Source: Saccharomycopsis malanga (lineage: Eukaryota; Ascomycota; Saccharomycetes; Ascoideales; Saccharomycopsidaceae). From it: 64,000 nt of DNA. The notes under the pieces are model-generated. The model was given only the letters and a program-made list of their open reading frames with translations, did no database searches and had not been told where the DNA came from. The translations under genes and the position numbers were made by a program. The stretch is taken from assembly GCA_004014935.1 (NCBI GenBank), contig CP025321.1, positions 1,302,001-1,366,000 on the forward strand, read 5' to 3'. Positions 48,669-57,120 of the stretch are shown piece by piece. Within the stretch, counting starts at the first letter, position 1, and every line of letters begins with the position of its first letter.

Positions 48669-49204
48669 TATCTTCCCAATTTATTAATTGAAAAGTAAGA
48701 ATTTATTGTAGTCCTTTTCACTATTTGTTATTTTTAGCTACAGGACACTTGTTACTGTTTTCCATGAATTTTGTGACTTGAGCATTAATATCCAGATAGT
48801 ACCGTTCATATACATTGTAGATCTTAGATATTCAAGTCAAAAGACCAGAAAAAGAGTTTGAACATGAAACAATACAAAGAAAGCGTTGTCGTAGATTTGG
48901 AACTTTGTAAAATTGAATGAGTATTTTAAGAAAACAATGCAATTATACCAGTACAAACCGGTCTTTAAATCTTTCCGCTCCTATTGATCAAAGTTTACGC
49001 TTTGTATTTTTTGTTCGTTATGAAAAGTATCTGATTTTGTTAGTTTTGCTTATACACTCTTACCTATGCAGTCCTTTACTTCTTTTATATTTTGATGTAT
49101 TACACTTTAGTATTTCAGTTGTTGTTATACATACCGCTTGTTTTCTATATTCCTGAGTTGAGCACTACTAATAGACTAACAATCAAATAAACTAATAATT
49201 TGAT

Positions 49205-49363
49205 AAATCAATAATCTAATAATCTAAAAAACTATACAATTGATAATCTAATAATCTAAAAAATAATAAATCAATAATCTAATAATCTAAAAAATAATAA
49301 ATTGATAATCTAATAATTTAAAAAACTAATAAATTAATAATCTAATACTCTAAAAAACTATAA
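49205..49363. repeat. 31/32-bp AT-rich tandem repeat, five copies
   Basis: Units start at about 49211, 49243, 49274, 49305 and 49337 with ATAATCTAATAATCTAAAAA. They are non-coding. Confidence 0.85.
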
Positions 49364-49380
49364 CATTTATATACCTATTT

Positions 49381-49470
49381 GGGACATGATTGGCGTTTCC
49401 TTACTGACTTTTACCAAGCCCCTTTAGACATAACACCTTTATACGGAATATATTCTTTGTTAAATTATTA
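49381..49470 (+). mobile_element. Family-A SINE, 3' fragment
   Basis: GGGACATGATTGGCGTTTCC, TTTTACCAAGCCCCTTTAGA and CATAACACCTTTATACGGAA are present. The terminal ACTGGGCTCG is lost. The (ATT) run at 49521 could be its displaced tail. Confidence 0.6.
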
Positions 49471-49697
49471 GCTAGTAATTACAATTCAAATATAATAAAA
49501 AACAGAATCTAATGAAACAATATTATTATTATTATTATTATCACCAATAGAATACAGAAACCAAATAAATGGACTCTCCCCATTAATAGGATTACTAATT
49601 AATCATCTTATAAATATTATTTACTTAGAATATCTAATTAACCAATAAATTACCTAAACAACTTACCAACCATCCCCTTTCCCCCCTATAATATTAC

Positions 49698-49711
49698 ACC
49701 CGGCGCCGGGT
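49698..49711. promoter_or_regulatory. 14-bp perfect palindrome ACCCGGCGCCGGGT upstream of CCR4
   Basis: It is a GC-only core in an AT-rich promoter, 122 bp before the CCR4 ATG. A related GCCCCGGCGCCCC occurs in the EDE1 promoter. It is a possible binding site for a dimeric factor. Confidence 0.5.
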
Positions 49712-49832
49712 AACCGCCATCCCTTGGTGATTTTTCGTTGTCCATGATAACCAACAACCATAGTTTATTAGCAACAAGGAAAAGAGAGGAATAGTATGAC
49801 TAGTGTGCAGAGCAAATCCAGGGAATATTGAG

Positions 49833-51914
49833 ATGGATATTATTCTGGATTTAAATAATTATGGATTAGCGCATGGCTATGGGCCTTCAGGTGCGACTGG
49901 ACAAACTGCAACGAATAGTAATATCGGAGGTGGCAACGGACAAGTTCTGGGTGTTCAAGAGCAAGCGTATGTACCATTAGGAGACAAATTATCGATGACG
50001 AATCATTGGCAGCAGCAGCTCAAGTTGGTCCAGGTGTCGCGGATGACCCATGTTCCGCATTTTTATGCGAAACTGTATGCTAAGAACTTGAAGATTGGGG
50101 GGAAACGTAATGTTTCTGTTTTCAACAGTCATAATGAGATTGATTTTTCCAATGGTGCCACATTAGTGGATGCCACTACGGAATTGGTGCAACAACAGAA
50201 TGAGAAAGACAAGCTTGACCATAGCAACCATCAAAGGGCTAATAGTAGTGGGTTATTGCAGCTCAAGAAAGGAGATGATCCGTTCCGCTTGGATTTCAAG
50301 CTCAATGATGAGGACTTGCTCAAGGACCAAGAGAATTACAAACGGACCAAATATCTAGAGATTGAGCCCAGCAAGCAATACTGGGCTTCTCTTGATTTTT
50401 CCAGCCAAGGGATCTTCAATGTTTCCACCAAATTGTTCAATCGGTATGAATTCTTGACCAAATTGTATTTGAACAACAATAATCTTCTGGGCATCCCCAA
50501 GGAGATCAGAAAGCTCAAGTTTCTTAGGGTGTTGGACTTATCGAACAACATGTTGACTAGTTTACCAAAAGAAATGAATCAGTTGTTTTGTTTGAAATAC
50601 CTATACTTATTTGACAACAAAATCAGCGAATTGCCATATGAATTCGGCAATCTCAGCGAGTTGTTGTTCCTAGGCATCGAAGGCAACCCCACATTCAACA
50701 TAAACCATGCAAAGATTCTCGCCGAGAAAGGAACAAAGGATTTCATTGGCTATTTGAGAGACAACAACCCAGCGCGCAAAAATAACATTTTGGAAAAGGT
50801 CAGTGCCTTGCGGAAATGGATCTCGGTCAATAACGACGGGGAATTGGTGGAAACTGATGACATCTCGCTACATTCCAACGATAAAGCTTCTTTCACTGTG
50901 CAAAGTTACAATGTTCTATGCCATCATTATGCTACCACCCGATTGTATGGCTACACGCCCTCTTGGGCCCTCAACTGGGATTACCGTAAAAAGAAGATCA
51001 CCAAAGAGGTTTTGGATGCCAACTGCGATTTGGTATGTCTACAAGAAGTGGAAACACAGTTTTTCGAAGACTTTTTGTTCAACAACATGAAAGAACACGG
51101 CTATAGAGGCATTTTCCACAACAAAGGCCGCGCCAGAAGAGGCGGCACCGACGCTAAGAAAGTAGACGGTTGTGCCGTGTTCTATAAAAGCTCCAAGTTC
51201 ACTCTCATCGATAAAGTCTTTGTAGAATACTCCGCTGTGTTGCTACGCAACGAGCGCTTCAAAAAAACAGAAGATGTCTTCAGCAGATTCACCAATAAAG
51301 ACAACATTGCCATCATCACGTACTTGGAGCATCTGGACACGAAAAAGAAATTGATAGTGGTCAACACTCACTTGCATTGGGATCCTGCGTTCAACGACGT
51401 GAAAACTCTACAAGTAGCTGTGCTTTTGGAAGAGTTGCAATCATTGTGTAAAAAATACTCCAAATCCGGTAATGTCAAGGACTTTGTCAACGTGCCTGTA
51501 ATAATTTGCGGTGATTTCAACTCCCAAATCCACAGCGCAGTCTACCAGTTGCTATCCAACGGTAATTGTGTGGACCATCCGGATTTCCGTGGCGTGGATT
51601 ATGGAAAATACACCCATGAAGGCTTCTCTCAACCTTTCCAATTCAAGTCTGCTTATGGAAACATGGGCGAATTGCCTTTCACAAACTTCACCCCAACCTT
51701 CACAGAAGTCATCGATTACATTTGGTACAATAGACAGGCAATAGAAGTCCAAGGAATGTTAGGCAAAATCCCTGACGATTACCTAACCGATCTTATAGGC
51801 TTTCCTGACCAAAACCATCCCTCAGATCATATTCCTTTAATCGCTGAATTACGGTTCAAAAACGTCGATACAAAGGGCTCAAACATCAATAAAAATCGAT
51901 CCAGAAAAATATGA
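49833..51914 (+). CDS. CCR4: CCR4-NOT poly(A) nuclease Ccr4
   Basis: Ccr4 is the main cytoplasmic mRNA deadenylase. The first in-frame ATG is 49833, giving 693 residues (S. cerevisiae 837, which has Gln-rich tracts missing here). An N-terminal Gly/Asn/Gln-rich part is followed by leucine-rich repeats (about 195-320; LTKLYLNNNNLLGIPKEIRK) that bind Caf1/Pop2. The endonuclease-exonuclease-phosphatase domain (about 355-680) shows CLQEVETQFFEDF (catalytic Glu), VVNTHLHWDPAFNDVKTLQ, IICGDFNSQIHSAVYQLL and NHPSDHIPL (catalytic His). The LRR-plus-EEP order is unique to Ccr4. A CTG codon at 50487 lies at an exposed LRR position. Confidence 0.95.
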   Translation: MDIILDLNNYGLAHGYGPSGATGQTATNSNIGGGNGQVLGVQEQAYVPLGDKLSMTNHWQQQLKLVQVSRMTHVPHFYAKLYAKNLKIGGKRNVSVFNSHNEIDFSNGATLVDATTELVQQQNEKDKLDHSNHQRANSSGLLQLKKGDDPFRLDFKLNDEDLLKDQENYKRTKYLEIEPSKQYWASLDFSSQGIFNVSTKLFNRYEFLTKLYLNNNNLLGIPKEIRKLKFLRVLDLSNNMLTSLPKEMNQLFCLKYLYLFDNKISELPYEFGNLSELLFLGIEGNPTFNINHAKILAEKGTKDFIGYLRDNNPARKNNILEKVSALRKWISVNNDGELVETDDISLHSNDKASFTVQSYNVLCHHYATTRLYGYTPSWALNWDYRKKKITKEVLDANCDLVCLQEVETQFFEDFLFNNMKEHGYRGIFHNKGRARRGGTDAKKVDGCAVFYKSSKFTLIDKVFVEYSAVLLRNERFKKTEDVFSRFTNKDNIAIITYLEHLDTKKKLIVVNTHLHWDPAFNDVKTLQVAVLLEELQSLCKKYSKSGNVKDFVNVPVIICGDFNSQIHSAVYQLLSNGNCVDHPDFRGVDYGKYTHEGFSQPFQFKSAYGNMGELPFTNFTPTFTEVIDYIWYNRQAIEVQGMLGKIPDDYLTDLIGFPDQNHPSDHIPLIAELRFKNVDTKGSNINKNRSRKI

Positions 51915-52311
51915 GTGCTTCCCCCATTGCCAAGAGATGACTGCGAACATAGAAAAAAAAAAAAAAAAAAGATGATTCTACGAATTTGTAAATTATTATT
52001 TGTTTTGTTATTTCTGATGCCTTGTTCTCTCAACTTTTTTATTTTTCTATTCGCTTTTCTCGTTTTTTTTATATTTACTTTTTTTTTTGGAAAGAGGCTT
52101 CTCCACCGTGTCTTCTTCATTCTGTCCATTTGCATTTGGCCTTTGTTTTCTTTCTCTTCGTGTTTGTCTCGTTATTGGTTCTTTTTTGTTAGACCACATC
52201 TGTACACAATATTACAACCGGTTATCATTAGTGGATTGATGTAGTTTTCTGTCTACTTGCTTGACATTTGTTACAACTACTGGTGATGAATCGTAACATT
52301 GATTATTTCAA

Positions 52312-52440
52312 AGCCGATGGGCCCCATGGTCAGTGGCTAGTGCTCTTGAAAAAGAGAAAAAGAGCTGGCAGGATGGTTTAGCAGATAGCATTTTCAGAGA
52401 ACAAAAATTGACCTATCAGGCTCAAGGGTGATAAGATATC
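52312..52440 (+). mobile_element. Family-A2 SINE, 5' half
   Basis: GGGCCCCATGGTCAGTGGCT with AGTGCTCTTGAAAAAGAG, AGCTGGCAGGATGGTTTAGC, AGATAGCATTTTCAGAGAAC and CTATCAGGCTCAAGGGTGAT are present. It ends where the family-B leader begins. Confidence 0.75.
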
Positions 52441-53455
52441 CACAACAATACTAATCTCATAGACAAACTAATTCAAGGCGTCCTATGTCTCACAGATTAC
52501 CCAATAACCTTTTTTTTTTCTCCTTATACAATTATAAAAGAACGGCTATACTAATTGCCAAAATAGACTCTTTTAAAAGTAAAGATATTTTACCTTTTTA
52601 ACAAAAATATGCCTATATGCAATGCCTTACATATACCTAGTGGCCAAGTTGGATGGGCCATGCACCACGCAAAATAGTGGGAAAATTAGGTGTGGCGTTC
52701 CTCATTTGGGGTTTTGAGACTCGATTCGTCCCCCTGAAGTTTTGGAATAACCATGGAAGGGTTTTTTGACTTAACTCAATGCAATCAGGGCTATTTTGAT
52801 TCAAAAAAATATACTCAACATTTTGAATTTTTTTTGCGATATTATACAACTAATTGTAGCAAAAACATACACATCTCTGCGTAAATATTTGGTATAACGG
52901 AAAATTGTAAAATGTTAATTCTGTTAAATCATATTCTAGAGTATTTACAGCAAATTACACCAAAAAAAAAAACCACATTTCTGTACTCTCCAATCCTAAA
53001 GGTTTATTTCATGCATTTTGTTTTTATATTTGACTTTTAATTATCATGAAAAAGTGAAAAAGTAACATTATGTTGAAAATAACACATAATCAGTTAAATT
53101 TTTGTGTTCCACCCCTCAAAGAGAGTTTCTTAATTTCTTGACATTATCCCATAATTTGGAAATGCTTTTAGTCGTATCTACGATTCCACTAGGGCTTGAA
53201 TCAGCTTTTATTCCAAAGAAACGTGTACCTCAAGAGCTAAAAAAGGTATGCTTTATTATAGATTCTCAGAGGAACTTATAATAAATAATAATCATTATAT
53301 ATTGTCAAACAAGCATACCTCAAAATCCCGGTATACGTTGAATATTTTATGGGGCTCGGTAAAGTATAATGTGTTCAGCTTTATACCTCTGTTCATGGGA
53401 GTCTGTTTTAGAAAAACTTTTATTCCTATTCAAGCAAAAGATGGTGACCAGATTA
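52440..53455 (+). mobile_element. Family-B repeat, diverged copy
   Basis: The leader is ATCCACAACAATACTAATCT with CATAGACAAACTAATTCAAG. The head AGTGGCCAAGTTGGATGGGC, the core AAATATTTGGTATAACGGAA and the 3' part GGGGCTCGGTAAAGTATAAT are all changed relative to other copies. The hairpin arm is decayed (CACCACGC). It appears older than the copies at 23.3 and 26.8 kb. An (ATT) run follows at 53454. Confidence 0.75.
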
Positions 53456-53489
53456 TTATTATTATTATTATCATTATTATTATATATAA

Positions 53490-53700
53490 TTTGTAGTATT
53501 GAGAGGAATTCGTATTAAATGAATAATGAGTAAAACGATAGTTAACTATAAAAAGGATAGAAGAAGTCTAGAATGAAGGAGAATCAAGAGAGGAACTGTA
53601 AGAAGAGCAAATCATTGAATAAGGGGATCTGAAATGTGTAGACGATCAGGCCATAGGACTAGAAGCATATAGAAGTTTACCACCAATGATACATAATTGT
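53490..53700 (+). repeat. Repeat segment 'C', second copy
   Basis: It is similar to 16501-16890 but shorter (an internal block is missing), and again lies directly downstream of family B. Confidence 0.6.
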
Positions 53701-53914
53701 TTTATTTCAGCCATTAATCTGCTTAACAATGTTTAAATTTAAACTAGATATCAAATTATATCGACTCATAAAGTTTCGATTTACCTCTCTCAAATTGATT
53801 TTATCTTCACCTACGTGTTGATTTTCAAATAACAAGTGTTAATAATATAGAAAACCAGTCTTTGAGAGTTATTTTAACCTACACTATGCTTATATGATAA
53901 CATAGTCCATTTGG

Positions 53915-54410
53915 TGTACAGGTGGGTGTACGGCTGTTTGGTAGAGAATTTGAAATTTCGCCTAGATCAAGTGACAATGCATCACATGCAAGTCATGTGA
54001 ATATACATTTTTCTATGATGCAAACTATATGTGTACTGGTGTATGTACGGATGTGAAAACAGAAAAATAAAAAAAATATTGAAGTCAGCTGATTGCTTAC
54101 CACACGCTACTCATGTGAGATTGAATACCGCATGCGAGTTTAGATGTGGTACGGGTGTGGGTAAGGATGTAATGATTGAAAAATAAAAAAGTTTTGAAGT
54201 CAAGCTGATACATGATCACCTGATACTCATGTGAAGTGGAACAGCTCATGCAAGTTTGATAGGGGTACGGGTGTGGGTAAGGATGTGAAGTTCTGAGCTC
54301 TAAAAATGTACAAAGTCAGCTGATACGCCTTCACATGAAAATCATGTGAAAGTGAATACCTCATGCAAACTTGATAGGGGCACGGGTGTGGGTACGGGTG
54401 TTTAGATAAA
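53915..54410 (+). repeat. Five-unit tandem array with telomere/Rap1-like G-rich motifs
   Basis: G-rich cores occur at 53919 (ACAGGTGGGTGTACGGCTG), 54036 (CTGGTGTATGTACGGATGTG), 54146 (TGTGGTACGGGTGTGGGTAA), 54262 (GGGGTACGGGTGTGGGTAAG) and 54376 (AGGGGCACGGGTGTGGGTAC). The TACGG core recurs every 104-116 bp. Units also share an A-rich part, AAGTCAGCTGATAC-like and CTCATGTGA-like words, and CTCATGCAA-TTTGATA. GGTGTACGGATG-type words are typical of yeast telomere repeats, and the complement CCCACACCCGTAC resembles Rap1 sites. Confidence 0.7.
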
Positions 54411-55254
54411 CTGTAGCTTTTTATTATTAATCACATGACATGCACATGGATCCTCATTGAAATTTATCATAAAGTTGATTAAGAATACTATGGCCAACGC
54501 CCAATGTAAAGATAAAGAGGCTACAGGGTAGTGAAAACTAGTGACTTCATAGCTCTTTGCAGTTCTGTAATTGTAGATTGAATTGGTACATCATTCAATA
54601 TGTATAAGTAAGAGACAACAGCCGTTGAGGATGTTATTGATGAGAATAAAGTATGTAATGAGACTCCACTTGGGAATCGTTAGTTGTGGGCAAACTTTTA
54701 TGTGTTTTATTGAAAATCATTACAGTTTATTACTAAAACATTGATTAAAAAGGATAAAGTGAAATACTGTTTCTATATGAACAGTAGGTGTCATAACACA
54801 CCATGTGCAAGAGGTTATAAATATATATAATACTCAAAGACAAATCGAATCAAAACGGTGTTGGTTTTGCTGACTTTATTAAAAATAGTCAGTACTGTAC
54901 GTCTATTTAATAATGTGAAGCTTACAAACTTATTTGAAGACTGAATATAAATGGCGGACGTCAAGATTGAGTATCTAGTTTTACTCATTGGTAGTTGAGA
55001 TTTTTTCTTCTGTAGAATGATTCTTATCATCTCTCTTCTGGATACAACTTGACATTTTATTAGTAGCTAAAGTATTCACTGTATTTTCGTCCAAATACAG
55101 TTTTGGGCGGCCCCAGGGTTGACTCTTTTTTCCCCATATTTCCTCGACGGACACTAAGAATTTTTCACTTTCCGGCCATTCTTCAAGTACTATACATTAC
55201 TTTTGAATCAATTGAACTACAAATTTTAATTGGGATTCTATTTTCAATTACAAA

Positions 55255-56201
55255 ATGTCTTCGGAATTGACCCATCCCACTATTAAAGGTAAGCGTTTTG
55301 AATACAACCTACAAAGCCGATTCATACTAACGTCTCAGATGGCTGGTTTAGAGAGATCAGTGACACTATGTGGCCAGGCCAGGCTATGAGTTTGAGGGTT
55401 GAAAAAATTCTCCATGTGGCCAAGTCCAAATATCAAGACGTGTTGGTGTTCAAGTCTACTGATTACGGCAATGTGCTTGTTCTTGACAATGTTATCCAAG
55501 TGACTGAAAGGGATGAACATGCGTATCAAGAGATGATCACTCATTTGGCTGTGGCCAGTCATCCTAAAGCTGCCACTGGTGGATTGAGAGTGCTTGTGAT
55601 TGGTGGTGGTGACGGTGGTGTTTTGCGTGAAGTCTTGAAGTATGGCGATTCCAATCTTGAAGAGCTTGTTTTATGTGACATTGATGAAATGGTCATTGAT
55701 GTTTCCAAGAAGTACTTGCCAAAGCTTTCAAACGGTGCTTTTGAAAACCCAAAGGTTAAGGTCCATATTGGTGATGGATTTGAATTTTTAAAACAGTACC
55801 AAAACCATTTTGATGTCATTATTACCGATTCCTCTGATCCAGAAGGCCCTGCTGAATCTTTATTCCAAGAGAATTACTTCAAATTGTTGAACAACTCCTT
55901 GAGAGATGACGGAATTATCACTACTCAAGCTGAAAACATCTGGCTACATATGCCTATCATCAAAAAGTTGAAACAAACTTGTAAAAAAATCTTTCCTGTT
56001 GCTGAATACGCCTACACCACCATTCCTACTTATCCTTCTGGCCAAATTGGCTTCATGGTTTGCGCCAAGTCCAATAATGTCAATGTAAAGAAACCAGCCA
56101 AAACTTTTTCTGATGAAAACAAATTGTTTAAATATTATAACAAAGACATCCACCAAGCTGCCTTTGTCTTGCCTACCTGGGCTGACGCTGAACTCAACTA
56201 G
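55255..56201 (+). CDS. SPE3: Spermidine synthase (one intron)
   Basis: Spe3 transfers an aminopropyl group from decarboxylated S-adenosylmethionine to putrescine. Exon 1 is 55255-55288 ([11 protein letters not shown]), the intron is 55289-55338 (GTAAGC, TACTAAC, CAG), and exon 2 is 55339-56201. The product of 298 residues matches S. cerevisiae Spe3 (293). The join restores the invariant [20 protein letters not shown], whose first Asp codon spans the intron. Other family motifs are [20 protein letters not shown], the nucleotide-binding [16 protein letters not shown], and [18 protein letters not shown] with the catalytic Asp. It is distinguished from Spe4 (spermine synthase) only by overall resemblance, with moderate certainty. 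Confidence 0.94.
55289..55338 (+). other. Intron of SPE3 (50 nt)
   Basis: The intron has GTAAGC at the 5' end, a perfect TACTAAC at 55325-55331, and CAG ending only seven bases later. Splicing creates the Asp codon of the conserved DGWF motif. Confidence 0.95.
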
Positions 56202-56317
56202 TGGTGGGTTGTTTAGACTTTTACAATACACGTTAAAAGCTTTTATTAGTTTGTAAATGATTTTCATTGAGTATGCGAATAGTATACAGGCACACATGGT
56301 TATTATCAATCTATAAT

Positions 56318-56425
56318 AGAAGAGAATAATCAAGTAGAAGAGAGTAATCAAATATAGAAGAGTAATCAAATACAAAAGAGTAATCAAATAGAAGAGAGTA
56401 ATCAAATACAAAAGAGTAATCAAAT
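56318..56425. repeat. 18-bp tandem repeat, six copies
   Basis: Six units of AGAAGAGAGTAATCAAAT (variants with ACAAAAGAGTAATCAAAT) lie with no gaps, 117 bp after the SPE3 stop codon and so perhaps in its 3' untranslated region. Confidence 0.9.
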
Positions 56426-56689
56426 AGGATAGAATGATGAAACCAAACAGTACAAACGAGACATCACATCATTATACTGAATCATGTTGATATAATAATA
56501 ATTGGAGGTAATTGGAAAAACAGACGGGTCTGTTTTTAGTTGAGTTTATAGCCCCCGTACTTGTTACTCTACATACAGGTAATCAATTTGATAGCTGCTT
56601 CTATCTATTTCAGTTTTCATATATTCAGATCAGGGGAGTTTAAACCAATTGGCTTTGACTGATCACAAGCCCCAGATTATTTGAAATGC

Positions 56690-56950
56690 TCTAATAATAA
56701 TAATAATAAGAATTTCATATATTTCTATCCCAGTACATAGTATATACACGCCATGTCTAAAGGTACTTGATAAAATCTAATGGGGAAAACCCAATCATGT
56801 CCTGTTGATGATAATCTTCTCACACAATTGGTTGAAAGTAAGCACTAGACTAGGCCATGTTTCAGACAGTTGCATTTGCCTGTGTAATAACGTTCAGTAT
56901 TGTAAATGTCTTTTTTGATAACTCTGACCACTGAGCAGCTGGACAAGATG
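56690..56950 (-). mobile_element. Family-A1 SINE, inverted, with internal loss and (ATT) tail
   Basis: The plus strand reads (AAT)n, TATCCCAGTACATAGTATAT, ATGTCTAAAGGTACTTGATA, ACCCAATCATGTCCTGTTGA, CAATTGGTTGAAAGTAAGCA, CAGACAGTTGCATTTGCCTG and finally CTGACCACTGAGCAGCTGG (head). The segment with the B box is missing. Confidence 0.78.
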
Positions 56951-57120
56951 ACTCAGAAAGCAATTATAAGTATCTTTTTGGCTTTTCTACTCAAGTTCAA
57001 ACCAAAACTTGTGTAAGCTTCATAACGCTTTTCTGTCCCTTATTACTATTTGATCTTACAAATAATATATAACCAAATGTACATTTTATTCAAACTACTT
57101 ACTATTCAACACATCAAACA

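Larger units (their letters stand above)
47705..49832. other. 2.1-kb divergent intergenic region: SINE pieces and minisatellites
   Basis: It holds an inverted family-A copy (47872-48086), a perfect 10-bp minisatellite (48111-48230), an inverted family-A 3' end (48591-48668), a 31/32-bp tandem repeat (49205-49363), a family-A 3' fragment (49381-49470), an (ATT) run (49521-49541) and the CCR4 promoter with a 14-bp palindrome (49698-49711). The 79-codon frame at 48917-49156 is not supported. Confidence 0.75.
51915..55254. other. 3.3-kb tandem intergenic region: A/B/C repeats and a telomere-like array
   Basis: The T-rich CCR4 3' flank contains an A-run (51952-51970); the 109-codon frame there is low-complexity and rejected. 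A family-A2 head (52312-52440), a family-B copy (52440-53455), segment C (53490-53700) and a five-unit repeat array with telomere-like G-rich motifs (53915-54410) follow. From 54411 to 55254 I see only AT-rich sequence and the SPE3 promoter. Confidence 0.75.
56202..57120. other. Convergent intergenic region with an 18-bp repeat and an inverted SINE
   Basis: It holds the 18-bp tandem repeat (56318-56425) and an inverted, near full-length family-A SINE (56690-56950). The minus-strand frame at 55944-56423 is a product of the repeat and SPE3 antisense. Confidence 0.7.

Noticed and set aside
51915-52244. 109-codon hydrophobic frame after CCR4
   Set aside because: It has no ATG at its head, a poly-Lys run from an A-tract, and T-rich low complexity typical of a yeast 3' flank.
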